A stretch of 64,000 nt of DNA from contig NZ_AP024620.1 of assembly GCF_023734095.1 (NCBI RefSeq), forward strand, positions 244,501 through 308,500, read 5' to 3'. Shown one piece after another: positions 1-8,418 of this stretch. The position numbers were made by a program, and so were the translations under genes. The first letter of the stretch is position 1, and every line of letters starts with the position of its first letter. Origin of the DNA: Moorella sp. Hama-1 (GTDB lineage Bacteria; Bacillota; DSM-521; Neomoorellales; Neomoorellaceae). Below the pieces are notes generated by a model. That model worked only from the letters and a program-made list of their open reading frames with translations, was not told the origin of the DNA and searched no databases.

Positions 1-420
1 TTCCTCCGTTCCGAGCGTTCCCTCATCCAGACCATCGGCCGGGCGGCCCGTAATGCCGAGGGCCAGGTCATCATGTATGCCGACACCATTACCGATTCCA
101 TGCGCCGGGCCATCAGCGAAACCAACCGCCGCCGCCGGATCCAGCTGGAGTATAACCGCCAGCACGGCATCATCCCCCGGACCATTAGCAAACCGGTGCG
201 GGAGGTTCTGGAAGCCACCCGGGTGGCTGAGGGTCCGGCCAAATACGAGGCCCCCGGCGACCGGGAGCATAAAAAGAAACCTAAACTGAGCAAGCGGGAG
301 ATGCGCTCCCTGATCAGCCAGCTGGAGAAGGAGATGCGCGCCGCCGCCAAGCAGCTGGAGTTCGAGCGGGCGGCCGAGCTGCGGGATGCCATCCTGGAAC
401 TCCGGCTACAAGTCGGTTAA
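1..420 (+). CDS. uvrB: UvrABC system protein B, C-terminal part
   Basis: The reading frame is open from base 1, so the gene begins outside the window. What remains is the end of the second helicase domain (the [15 protein letters not shown] motif, helicase motif VI), the YNRQHGI-type linker, and a C-terminal UVR domain of about 35 residues ([20 protein letters not shown]) that binds the similar UVR segment of UvrC. UvrB is the damage-verifying helicase-like subunit of nucleotide excision repair. uvrA and uvrC lie 8-13 kb downstream on the same strand, separated by other genes. Its stop codon overlaps the stop codon of the convergent PIN-domain gene, so no terminator separates the two. Confidence 0.97.
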   Translation, partial: FLRSERSLIQTIGRAARNAEGQVIMYADTITDSMRRAISETNRRRRIQLEYNRQHGIIPRTISKPVREVLEATRVAEGPAKYEAPGDREHKKKPKLSKREMRSLISQLEKEMRAAAKQLEFERAAELRDAILELRLQVG

Positions 421-887
421 TGGGAGTAGGTGTCCAGGAGAATTACTTCCGGTAGTTCTGCTATCGATGTATCAACTTTTGACCAGGCAAGATCGTTGGC
501 GATAATTGCCCCACACCCGGCTGTTTTTGCTGTGGCGATAATAAGGGCGTCTGGAAGGCGCAAGTTTGTTCTGGCCCGGATGCCTGCAGCCATTTGGCCA
601 ATCTGGCGTGAAATAGGGATTACCTTGAGGCCTGGAAAATCGTTTAGAAATAATTTTACCATAGTCAAGGCTTCTTTATTATCCTTCTTTAGTGGCCCGA
701 CCAGTAGTTCTGCTTCAGTAATTACCGAAATGACAGCTTCCACATCCCGTTGTTCAAAAAGGCCGAATAGAGGGTTTAAGATAGCGTCGTATGGGCTAAT
801 ACCCTGCAAAAAATAGATTATGGCATTAGTATCGAGGAGTAAGCGCCGGAAACCTGTAATTTTGTTTAAGAAGGCGTCTTTTCCCAT
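417..887 (-). CDS. PIN-domain ribonuclease toxin (VapC-like)
   Basis: A 156-residue protein of normal VapC length (a little long because of a 15-residue N-terminal extension). PIN-domain acidic residues are visible: Asp19 in [11 protein letters not shown], a Glu in TEAELL near residue 58, Asp in [10 protein letters not shown] near 113, and a C-terminal ND near 130. PIN toxins of this kind cleave RNA, often tRNA anticodon loops. The gene lies downstream of, and overlaps by 22 bases, an AbrB-type antitoxin gene on the same strand, which is the usual toxin-antitoxin arrangement. AT content is higher than in the flanking repair genes, suggesting acquisition. The target RNA cannot be predicted from the sequence. 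Confidence 0.85.
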   Translation of the reverse strand: MGKDAFLNKITGFRRLLLDTNAIIYFLQGISPYDAILNPLFGLFEQRDVEAVISVITEAELLVGPLKKDNKEALTMVKLFLNDFPGLKVIPISRQIGQMAAGIRARTNLRLPDALIIATAKTAGCGAIIANDLAWSKVDTSIAELPEVILLDTYSH

Positions 888-1123
888 GTTTCGCGTTCCT
901 TTCCGACATAGACGTCTATCTCTTCTTTGGTTTGGCCGTAGATGCCATTTAGTGATCCGGCCAGTAATTCAGTGAAACTTTTAGTTTTGGGCCAAATGAC
1001 AAGCTTATCTCCATGTACTTCCAGCAATAATTTTTGTCCCGGCTGGATACCAAGCTTTTTATAAATAGTGGTGGGTATAGTTATTTGGCGCTTACTGGAA
1101 ACCTTTATGATAGCCTGATCCAT
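866..1123 (-). CDS. AbrB/SpoVT-type antitoxin (swapped-hairpin DNA-binding)
   Basis: An 85-residue protein. I take the ATG at 1123 because GGAGG lies 7 bases upstream; the frame stays open 26 codons further upstream without a better site. The N-terminal 45 residues are a swapped-hairpin AbrB domain (KVSSKRQITIPTTIYKKLGI, then PGQKLLLEV). The C-terminal 40 residues are acidic and probably wrap around the toxin. Proteins of this family bind their own promoter as dimers together with the toxin, so autoregulation is likely. The gene starts the operon and its 3' end overlaps the PIN toxin gene. Confidence 0.85.
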   Translation of the reverse strand: MDQAIIKVSSKRQITIPTTIYKKLGIQPGQKLLLEVHGDKLVIWPKTKSFTELLAGSLNGIYGQTKEEIDVYVGKERETWEKTPS

Positions 1124-1238
1124 TTCGTTTCCTCCAAATCTTTTTTCGCTTTCTATTATAAGACCAGTAAGTGATTTTGACAACGTCATACATACTGTCA
1201 AGTGGCGAATAAAGGTGCAAAATAATTGCGGGTGATTA

Positions 1239-4200
1239 GTGTTGCCATTTATCGCGGACCTTCACATCCATTCCCATTACTCCATGGCTACCAGTAAAGA
1301 CGCCAACCCGGAGAACCTCTACCGCTGGGCGTGTTACAAGGGTGTAACCCTGGTGGGCAGCGGCGACTTTACTCATCCGGGCTGGCGGCAGGAACTCCAG
1401 GACAAGCTGGAACCGGCCGGAGAGGGGTTATATCAGCTCAAGGACGAGCTCTGCCGGCAAGTGGAGAAGGATTCCCTGGCGGAGTTAACAGCGGCCGGGT
1501 TACAATGGAGGGGCAGCCCTGCCGGTGCTTGGGCAATGGGGGAGGCGGCCACCGCTGGCTCCAGCTACCTTACCCTGGACGCTACCGGCCGGCCGGTGGT
1601 ACGTTTTATCATCAGCGGGGAGATCAGTACCATTTACAAACAGGGCGGGCGCACCCGCAAGGTTCACCACCTCATCCTCCTGCCCAGCCTGGAGGCGGCG
1701 GCGGAATTGAGTCGCCGCCTGGAGGAGATCGGCAACCTCCACTCCGACGGGCGGCCCATCCTCGGCCTGGACAGCCGCCGGCTCCTGGAGATGACCCTGG
1801 AGGCCTGTCCGGAGGCCATCTTCATTCCGGCCCACATCTGGACGCCCCACTTCTCCCTTTTTGGTGCCAATTCAGGCTTCGACGCTATCGAGGAATGCTA
1901 CGGCGACCTGGCCCGGCATATCTTTGCCGTGGAAACCGGGCTCTCCTCCGACCCCCCCATGAACTGGCGCCTGGCGGCCCTGGACCGGCTGACCCTGGTA
2001 TCCAACTCCGACGCCCACTCACCCCGGCACCTGGCCCGGGAGGCCAACCTTTTTAATACGGATCTTTCCTATCCGGCCCTGCGCCGGGCCCTCGAGGATC
2101 CGGGAGGTGACGGCTTCCGGGGGACCCTGGAGTTTTTCCCCGAGGAAGGTAAGTATCACTATGACGGCCACCGCAACTGCCAGGTCTGCTGGCAGCCGGT
2201 CCAGACCAGGGCCGCCGGGGGTATCTGCCCTGTGTGCGGCCGCAAGCTCACCATTGGCGTCCTGCACCGGGTGGAGGAACTGGCCGACCGGGAGGCGGGG
2301 TTCCGGCCGGGTGGTGCCCGACCCTTTGCAAGCCTGGTCCCCCTGCCGGAGGTCATTGCCGCCGCCCTGGGTATGGGGGTGGCCAGCAAAAGGGTGACGC
2401 GGGCCTATTTTAACCTGATCGGCACCCTGGGACCGGAGCTGCCAGTATTGCGGGAGGTACCCCTGGAAGCTATCGCCCGGGTGGCCGGCTCCCTGGTGGC
2501 CGCGGCCATCCGGCGCATGCGTACCGGCGAAGTAGAGGTCCATCCGGGTTTTGACGGCGAATACGGCAAGGTTTTCCTGCTACGGCCGGAGGAGCGCCAA
2601 CTCCTTTCCGAAGAGCCACGCCTTTTTATAGAGGATGCCGCTGTCGCACCCGTAGCGGCCACCGGGGAGGGCCGGTCGGAAATGGCCCTCCCCGGCCCGG
2701 CTAGTGCAACTACAGAAAAGTCCGCCCCGGATTCTCCCGGAAGGTGGGGCCCGGTCCTGAAGGGCGGAGTTTTGGTACCAATACCGGACCCATCATCAAC
2801 GCCGGCAGGACCCGCAGACCAGCAACCCCTCAATCCCGAACAACAGGCTGCCGTGGTGGCGACGGATGGACCGGTGGTAGTCGTGGCCGGCCCGGGCACG
2901 GGCAAGACTCGTACCCTGGTCTACCGGCTGGCTTACTTGATCCAGGAGCGGGGCGTCGCTCCGGGGGAGATCGCCGCCGTCACCTTCACCAACAAGGCCG
3001 CAGCTGAAATCCGCCAGCGGGTGGCTGACCTGCTGGGGGACAGGCAGGGATTATCAGCCCTGACGGTGGGGACCTTCCACAGCATCTGCCTGGACCTCCT
3101 CCAGGCTGGTCTACAGTTGGGAGCAGGCCGCTCGCTAACCATTATTGACGAGGTTGACGCCCGGGAGATCCTGGCTGAAGTCCTGGCGGAGGCTCAGGGG
3201 AGGGGCCGGCGGGGGGTAACCGCCTTGCAACGGCAGATCTCCCTCCTAAAAGGCCGCGGCCTGTTCCCGGATGCCCCGGATGTGCCGGATGACCTGCGCC
3301 CCCTCTTCCGATCCTACCAGGAGCGGCTGGCGGCCTATGGCCTCCTCGATTACGACGATATCCTCCTGCAGGCCCTGGAGTTCCCTAAGCTCACCCCGGA
3401 GGTTCCAGGTACGGACAAGCGCGAACAAGATGGAGACCGGGGAACTGTTCCCTTTACCCATCTCCTGGTTGACGAGTTCCAGGATGTCAACGCCGTCCAG
3501 TACCAACTGGTAAAAAAGTGGGCCGGTAACGGAAAGAACCTCTTCGTAATCGGCGATCCCGACCAGGCGATTTACGGTTTTCGCGGTGCTGATTATCGCT
3601 TTTTTGGCCAACTCCTGCAAGACTTTCCCGTAGCCCGGCTCTTTCACCTGCACCGGAATTACCGTTCGACGCCGGTCGTCCTCCGGGCGGCCGCCGGGGT
3701 GGTTGCCCATAACCCGGCCGAAGGCCCCCTGAGCGTTACCCGGTCTGAACTGGCGGCCGCCTACCTGGAGCCTACTACCGCCCAGCCAGTACCTGCTGCC
3801 CTATCCGAGCCGGCCAGTGAAGCTGCCCCGGAGGTTACCCCCCCAGGTAGATTGCCATTCAAGGTAACCGGCACTGCTGGCGAGGCTGCTCCAAGGGTTT
3901 CCCGACCGCAGGGTTCCCCCATTATATACCTGGAAGCCCCGGGGGAGACGGCCGCAGGTATAGCCATCGTCAGGGAGATCGGTCGCCTGATCGGCGGCAC
4001 CACCATGCTCCAGGCCCACGGCCAGGGCCGGGGAGCCAAAAGGGGGGGCCTGGAGCCCGGGGATGAGGAAAGCTACGGTTTCAGCGATATAGCCGTCCTC
4101 TGCCGCACCGGGCGTCAGCTGCAGTTCCTGGAGGAATGCTTTCTGAAGGAGGGCCTGCCCTATCGCATTGTAGGCCGGGAGAGTTTCCTGGAGGCAGCCC

Positions 4201-5057
4201 CGGTCCGTCAAGCCCTGGCCTTCTGCCGTTGCCTGGTAAATCCAGGCGACGATTTCTACCTCCGGCAATGCCTTGCCGGTCATCAGGGCATCAGCCGGGA
4301 GACCGCCGCCCGGATCGGGGAGCTGGCCCGGCGGCAGGGGAGCCCGCTCTGGCAGGTCCTCGGTGAACTCGCCGGTGGTGGAGGAAACCGGCCACCAGCG
4401 GCGGTTGCGCCAGCCCTGGAGGCTTTTCCCTGCGGGCCGGCGCTCCGTAGCCGTCTCCAGGCCTTTATCGACACCCTGACCACCTGCCGCGCCGCCCGGG
4501 GGGGACATTCTCCTGCCGACCTCCTGGCCCGCTGGGCTAAAGAAAAAGGCCTCCTGAATGAGGAGTCCCTGAACCGGTTAATCCGGGTGGCAGCGGGCTT
4601 TTCCGACCTTTCCTCCTTCTTGCGCGGGGTCGTCCTGGCCGGTGAGGCCGATCATGAACGCCGGGGGCCCAGGGACCTCTCCCCGGAAGTGATTACCCTC
4701 ATGACCCTCCACGCTGCCAAGGGTCTGGAATTCCCGGTGGTCTTTATTGCCGGTCTGGAGGATGGTGTGTTGCCCCTGCGGGAACGCCAGGGGGCGAACC
4801 TGACTCCGGAAGAGATGGCCGAAGAACGCCGCCTCTTCTATGTCGGCATGACCCGGGCCCGGAAGTTGCTGTATCTGGTGGCGGCCCGGAGGCGGGAGCA
4901 AGGTGGTGCCACGGTACCGGCGGAGCCTTCCCCCTTCCTGCAGGAGATACCCGCCGGTTGCCTGGTGGCGCGGGCCTGGGAAGGCAGGGGTAAAAGCAAG
5001 GGTAGTAACGACGGTGTGGAAGATGACGCGCAGTATAAACAGCTGAGCTTGTTTTAA
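1239..5057 (+). CDS. EndoQ-like PHP nuclease fused to UvrD/PcrA helicase, with C-terminal beta-clamp motif
   Basis: A single 1272-residue protein. Residues 1-410 match the EndoQ/YqxK family: PHP metal motif DLHIHSHYS at 7-15, SGDFTHP near 42, then a four-cysteine zinc site (CQVC near 314, CPVCGRK near 330). Residues about 410-530 are a linker. From about 535 there is a superfamily 1A helicase: Walker A AGPGTGKT near 550, TFTNKAAAEIR, LLVDEFQDVNAVQ, GDPDQAIYGFRGAD, RNYRST, TLHAAKGLEFPVVF near 1155 and EERRLFYVGMTRAR. The last five residues are QLSLF, the consensus bacterial sliding-clamp-binding pentapeptide. EndoQ enzymes nick 5' of deaminated bases; the helicase could open the nicked strand. 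Start GTG follows GGGTGA. In other organisms the two parts are usually separate proteins. Confidence 0.88.
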   Translation: MLPFIADLHIHSHYSMATSKDANPENLYRWACYKGVTLVGSGDFTHPGWRQELQDKLEPAGEGLYQLKDELCRQVEKDSLAELTAAGLQWRGSPAGAWAMGEAATAGSSYLTLDATGRPVVRFIISGEISTIYKQGGRTRKVHHLILLPSLEAAAELSRRLEEIGNLHSDGRPILGLDSRRLLEMTLEACPEAIFIPAHIWTPHFSLFGANSGFDAIEECYGDLARHIFAVETGLSSDPPMNWRLAALDRLTLVSNSDAHSPRHLAREANLFNTDLSYPALRRALEDPGGDGFRGTLEFFPEEGKYHYDGHRNCQVCWQPVQTRAAGGICPVCGRKLTIGVLHRVEELADREAGFRPGGARPFASLVPLPEVIAAALGMGVASKRVTRAYFNLIGTLGPELPVLREVPLEAIARVAGSLVAAAIRRMRTGEVEVHPGFDGEYGKVFLLRPEERQLLSEEPRLFIEDAAVAPVAATGEGRSEMALPGPASATTEKSAPDSPGRWGPVLKGGVLVPIPDPSSTPAGPADQQPLNPEQQAAVVATDGPVVVVAGPGTGKTRTLVYRLAYLIQERGVAPGEIAAVTFTNKAAAEIRQRVADLLGDRQGLSALTVGTFHSICLDLLQAGLQLGAGRSLTIIDEVDAREILAEVLAEAQGRGRRGVTALQRQISLLKGRGLFPDAPDVPDDLRPLFRSYQERLAAYGLLDYDDILLQALEFPKLTPEVPGTDKREQDGDRGTVPFTHLLVDEFQDVNAVQYQLVKKWAGNGKNLFVIGDPDQAIYGFRGADYRFFGQLLQDFPVARLFHLHRNYRSTPVVLRAAAGVVAHNPAEGPLSVTRSELAAAYLEPTTAQPVPAALSEPASEAAPEVTPPGRLPFKVTGTAGEAAPRVSRPQGSPIIYLEAPGETAAGIAIVREIGRLIGGTTMLQAHGQGRGAKRGGLEPGDEESYGFSDIAVLCRTGRQLQFLEECFLKEGLPYRIVGRESFLEAAPVRQALAFCRCLVNPGDDFYLRQCLAGHQGISRETAARIGELARRQGSPLWQVLGELAGGGGNRPPAAVAPALEAFPCGPALRSRLQAFIDTLTTCRAARGGHSPADLLARWAKEKGLLNEESLNRLIRVAAGFSDLSSFLRGVVLAGEADHERRGPRDLSPEVITLMTLHAAKGLEFPVVFIAGLEDGVLPLRERQGANLTPEEMAEERRLFYVGMTRARKLLYLVAARRREQGGATVPAEPSPFLQEIPAGCLVARAWEGRGKSKGSNDGVEDDAQYKQLSLF

Positions 5058-5182
5058 TGGGGAGACGCAGTCCTTTAAGTTTGCCAGTGCCAGGAGCGGC
5101 ACCAGATTACCGTCCGGTTGCCCGGGTGTTGAACCGGCAAAGTTTGTGTTGCCTGATGGGAACCGGCAGAGGTGAAGGGGTT

Positions 5183-6850
5183 TCAAAGGGCCCGGGCGGA
5201 CGGGTAAACTTCCTCCACGGCGGCTATAAAAAGGTCGACCAGGTTGGGGTCATAAAGGCTACCGGAGTGTTTTTTTAGCTCCAGATAGGTTTCATAGGAT
5301 TTGAGGGCATGGCGGTAGGGGCGGTCGGAGGTCATGGCGTCGAAGCTGTCGGCCAGGCGGACGATGCGGGCCAGGAGGGGGATAGCCTCGCCGGAGAGAC
5401 CATCGGGATAACCGGAGCCGTCGTAGTTTTCGTGATGGTAGCGGATAATGGGGGCTATGGATTTTAAAGACGCAATGGGCTGGACCATGTCGCTGCCCCA
5501 GATCGTATGGCGCTGGGTAAGCAACCATTCCCTGCTATCAAGGGGTCCGGCCTTGGTGAGGATGGCGGTTTCGATCTCGATCTTGCCGATATCGTGGAGG
5601 TAGGCCCCGTAGCGCAGGGTATCCTTTTCTTCCTCGGTTAGGCCCAGTTTCTGGGCCAGGGCCAGGGCGTAGGACATGACCCGTTCCGAATGGCCGAAGG
5701 TGTAGCGATCCTTGGCGTTGATGAGGGCCATCAGGGTTTGCAGAGCGGGGAAGGCGTCCTTGATCTTCAGGGTGCTGATCTCGCTTAAGACGGACTGATA
5801 GAGGTAGGTATGGCCCTTGCTGTATTTGGCCCGGAAGAGGTCGTTCTCCGCCGCCCGGATGAGCAGGGAGACCTCCTCGCCGTCGCCGGGATAAACGGCC
5901 GCCCCCAGGGAGATGGTAAAGGGCTTACCATTGGTCCAGCCATCCCCCGTCAAGGCGGTAGAGGCCTGGACAATAATCCGCGCCGCTATACCAGCAGCTA
6001 TTTTTAGGGCCTCGTCCTTGCCCTTGCCGGGCATAACTAAGGCAAATTCATCGCCGCCATAACGGGCGGCATAGAAGGGCTTCCCTATTGCCTCCTGGAG
6101 CAACCGGCCGGTGGAACTCAGGATCTCATCGCCCTTATGGTAACCATAGATGGAGTTGTAGTATTTAAACTGGTCGATGTCCATAATGACAATGGCCAGG
6201 GGTTCCCGGGGCGCCCCGGCCGTTTGCAAAAACTGGGTGAGCCTTTCCTGAAGGTAGCGATGGTTGTACAGGTCCGTCAGCTGGTCGTAGTCGGCCAGCC
6301 GGAGTAGTTCCTGCTGGGTATTCCTTTCTACCTCCATCAGGCCGCCCACCAGCCAGGCTACCAGAATGGTGACGCCGGCGATAATGATATTGGTTTGAAA
6401 GACCTCCGGCAGCAGGTGGTGCAGCACCCGGTAATCGAGGAAGAAAAGGTAAGCACTGGCCAGGGCTGCCGCAGCGATACCGGCATTCTTGCCGAAGGCG
6501 GTGGCCGTTATAATAACCGGGATAATAATTAAAAACCTTGCCTCCAAAAAATTCTGGCTACGCCAGATAAAGGTAAGAGTTAAAGGAAAAACGACGGCCA
6601 GGAGCAGGATTTCGTCAGTTTTGGATTGATCGAAAAGGGAGGCTTTTGCAATAGCCTTCCGGAGAATATAGATAACAGCACCAATACAAAATATAACTAG
6701 CAGGAAGCTAAAGCGTATAGATAATGCGTTTCCAAGATTTATATTATAATAGCTGAAAACAATCATAAGAAAGATCAATAGGCAAACGATATGAGTAACC
6801 AATATATACTCAGATATCTCGGCAATCCTTCTCTTTTCCCATAACCGCAT
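5183..6850 (-). CDS. Membrane GGDEF / HD-GYP protein (cyclic di-GMP turnover)
   Basis: About 555 residues from the ATG at 6850, preferred because GGGAG lies 8 bases upstream; the frame extends 11 codons further but would start inside a palindrome. The N-terminal 190 residues contain about six membrane segments. Next is a GGDEF domain with an intact YGGDEF signature near residue 263; the usual RxxD inhibitory site just before it is absent. The C-terminal third is an HD-GYP domain (HDIGKIE near 417, HHENYDGSGYPDGL). GGDEF domains make and HD-GYP domains degrade cyclic di-GMP, so the net activity is uncertain. It lies downstream of the agr-type genes on the same strand, 128 bases after agrD. Confidence 0.92.
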   Translation of the reverse strand: MRLWEKRRIAEISEYILVTHIVCLLIFLMIVFSYYNINLGNALSIRFSFLLVIFCIGAVIYILRKAIAKASLFDQSKTDEILLLAVVFPLTLTFIWRSQNFLEARFLIIIPVIITATAFGKNAGIAAAALASAYLFFLDYRVLHHLLPEVFQTNIIIAGVTILVAWLVGGLMEVERNTQQELLRLADYDQLTDLYNHRYLQERLTQFLQTAGAPREPLAIVIMDIDQFKYYNSIYGYHKGDEILSSTGRLLQEAIGKPFYAARYGGDEFALVMPGKGKDEALKIAAGIAARIIVQASTALTGDGWTNGKPFTISLGAAVYPGDGEEVSLLIRAAENDLFRAKYSKGHTYLYQSVLSEISTLKIKDAFPALQTLMALINAKDRYTFGHSERVMSYALALAQKLGLTEEEKDTLRYGAYLHDIGKIEIETAILTKAGPLDSREWLLTQRHTIWGSDMVQPIASLKSIAPIIRYHHENYDGSGYPDGLSGEAIPLLARIVRLADSFDAMTSDRPYRHALKSYETYLELKKHSGSLYDPNLVDLFIAAVEEVYPSARAL

Positions 6851-6871
6851 AGTCGTTACTCCCGTCGCGGA

Positions 6872-6912
6872 TGTAAACACCATTATCTTTTTTAAAGATA
6901 ATGGTGTTTACA
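6872..6912. promoter_or_regulatory. Perfect 19-bp inverted repeat upstream of GGDEF/HD-GYP gene
   Basis: Arms 6872-6890 and 6894-6912 are exact reverse complements separated by three bases. The sequence is AT-rich (arm starts TGTAAACACC). It lies 22-62 bases upstream of the chosen start of the GGDEF/HD-GYP gene and downstream of agrD. In the minus-strand transcript it would form a long hairpin but has no following U-run, so it is a poor terminator. It fits an operator for a dimeric regulator or an RNA-processing or translational control hairpin. Confidence 0.6.
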
Positions 6913-6978
6913 GCTAGAGTTAGCAAACTGAACTAAGTATCGATGCCGGGAGGGCGGGTTCCCGGTCAATGAAACCTG

Positions 6979-7110
6979 TTATTTTTTCAGGGCAGCAGGA
7001 ACCTCGGGCTGGTACCATAATACTGTACAAGCAGGCTTGATGGTGGTCAGGGCCACCAGGGTCAGGAAGCTGAAGCAGGTAGGCAACAGGCGATAGAAGA
7101 GGCGCTTCAT
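6979..7110 (-). CDS. agrD: AgrD-type cyclic lactone autoinducer pro-peptide
   Basis: A 43-residue ORF. Its ATG overlaps the AgrB stop codon (ATGA), and GGAGG lies upstream inside agrB. Layout is typical of the family: a basic amphipathic N-terminus (MKRLFYRLLPTC), a hydrophobic helix, then PACTVLWYQPEVPAAL. The Cys28-x3-Trp32 stretch fits a five-membered thiolactone ring, and YQPEVP matches the conserved C-terminal recognition segment of cyclic lactone autoinducer peptides. AgrB should cleave after the ring and close it. The mature peptide sequence is inferred. Confidence 0.85.
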   Translation of the reverse strand: MKRLFYRLLPTCFSFLTLVALTTIKPACTVLWYQPEVPAALKK

Positions 7111-7742
7111 GCTGTTATTCCTCCTTTGGCCATGAGGTTATCTATCAGAATGGCAAACCAGTGCCCCGCCCTGGTTAAACTAAAGGTTTGCCACCACAGA
7201 CCCAGACTGAGGGCCAGGACCAGGGGTGCAGATTGGAGTGTAACCAAGATAAACACCTGGAGGGCAGCAATCAGGATTACCAGCAATAGGGAAAGGGAGC
7301 GCAGCTTCCGGCGTTCCGCCGGAGAGGTGATGGGTTTGGCCGGGGAATCCACCGGCGCCCGGCGCCAGGCAACTACGACCGCCACGATAAACCCGGCCAG
7401 GATTATTACTAACAGGCCGGCAGGGGTAATCAAGGGCGCCGCCAGGGCCGCCAGCTTCCCCAGGAGGGGGGCGACGATCATCCCCAGGAGATTACAGGTC
7501 AGAGGGGAACGGCTGTGGGCGCCGCCGGCAAAAAGGCGCAGGCTCGCCGCTGCCAGGGTGACAACCAGGGTGAGGGCCAGGACACCCAGGAGCCAGCCCG
7601 CCAGGCAAATGGAGAGGAAGCCGGTGACGGTATAGACCAGCATCTGCAGGCCAAAAAGGGCGATGGCTTCTTCATCGGAGTTCAAGTGGAGGTGTTCTTT
7701 TAAGTAGGCGGCGGCCGGGCGCGTCAGGGAGAGCTTCAGCAT
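7107..7742 (-). CDS. agrB: AgrB-like accessory gene regulator peptidase
   Basis: A 211-residue integral membrane protein with five to six hydrophobic segments. The catalytic His and Cys of AgrB peptidases are present in RLFAGGAHSRSPLTC near residues 70-84. AgrB removes the C-terminal tail of AgrD and catalyses thiolactone formation. The start ATG at 7742 is preceded by GAGGGG. It overlaps the upstream membrane gene by 7 bases and the downstream agrD by the ATGA junction, so the three are translationally coupled. No AgrC kinase or AgrA response regulator gene is present nearby. Confidence 0.9.
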   Translation of the reverse strand: MLKLSLTRPAAAYLKEHLHLNSDEEAIALFGLQMLVYTVTGFLSICLAGWLLGVLALTLVVTLAAASLRLFAGGAHSRSPLTCNLLGMIVAPLLGKLAALAAPLITPAGLLVIILAGFIVAVVVAWRRAPVDSPAKPITSPAERRKLRSLSLLLVILIAALQVFILVTLQSAPLVLALSLGLWWQTFSLTRAGHWFAILIDNLMAKGGITA

Positions 7743-8206
7743 GTTAAACCCCTCTTGAGGTTGTAGTAGTTTTTACCCAGGGCCACCATCAGTAAGAGGA
7801 CCTCATAGGGCAGGGCAAAGGCCGCCCTGAGGAAAGGGTCGGCAAAGCTCCTTTCATAAGTCAACCCGGTTAACTTTAAGAGCGGCCCGGTATAGGCCAG
7901 CTCGGCCGCCGCGACCATGGCAACACATATCAGCACCGCCAGGAAGGTCCAGCTGAGCCGGGTCCCGGTCAGGAGCCGGGTGTAGATGGCCAGGGAGATA
8001 ATCAGGACTACCGAGTGCATGCCGAAGGTGATGGGCAAATAACGGATCAGGTTGGTCAGGGTTTGCAGGACTGCCACCGCCAGGATTCGTTTATCCCGCA
8101 GGCGGATATTTAAAAGGCTGAAGACGACCATGGTCTCGACCAGGCTTTCGGGAAAATCCTGGAGGACCAGGGCATATATGGCGTGCGCTAGACTCTCTTG
8201 CAGCAT
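7736..8206 (-). CDS. Membrane protein upstream of agrB, possible orphan sensor domain
   Basis: A 156-residue protein from the ATG at 8206 (GGAG six bases upstream; the frame opens at 8221). It has four to five hydrophobic segments, an N-terminal LQDFPESLVETMVVF segment, and an ...LADPFLRAAFALPYE... type loop before the last helix. This layout resembles the membrane sensor part of GHKL-type histidine kinases in Peptococcales, but no kinase domain follows. It is the first gene of the agr operon. Being co-encoded with AgrB and AgrD suggests a part in autoinducer export or sensing; that is inference. It matches no family I can name with confidence. Confidence 0.65.
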   Translation of the reverse strand: MLQESLAHAIYALVLQDFPESLVETMVVFSLLNIRLRDKRILAVAVLQTLTNLIRYLPITFGMHSVVLIISLAIYTRLLTGTRLSWTFLAVLICVAMVAAAELAYTGPLLKLTGLTYERSFADPFLRAAFALPYEVLLLMVALGKNYYNLKRGLTC

Positions 8207-8251
8207 ATCTGACTCCATCACGATTAAAGATTGTTACTCCCGGAACCGGGG

Positions 8252-8274
8252 CTGACTGCTCTAAAGTCAGTCAG
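8252..8274. promoter_or_regulatory. Inverted repeat upstream of the agr operon
   Basis: CTGACTG at 8252-8258 and CAGTCAG at 8268-8274 are exact inverted arms with a nine-base spacer, about 46-68 bases upstream of the first agr-operon gene. It could be an operator or a 5' untranslated hairpin. The rest of 8275-8418 holds no gene I can support; a short GCAGG/CCTGC hairpin with a six-T loop lies near 8392-8407. Confidence 0.35.
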
Positions 8275-8418
8275 GTAGTTAATGATGGGCGGTAACCTAC
8301 ATGACCAAAAAATTATTGCCCGGGGAGCAACGCCTGCTAATAGAGGTAATATTTTCCCCCATGGTAAGTATTAGTTCGACACCGGCAGGTTTTTTCCTGC
8401 TTTAATTTACTTCTTAGA

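Noticed and set aside
5057-5278. 73-residue ORF after the EndoQ-helicase gene
   Set aside because: Overlaps the 3' end of the convergent GGDEF/HD-GYP gene, has no convincing start signal, and shows no protein-like conservation pattern.
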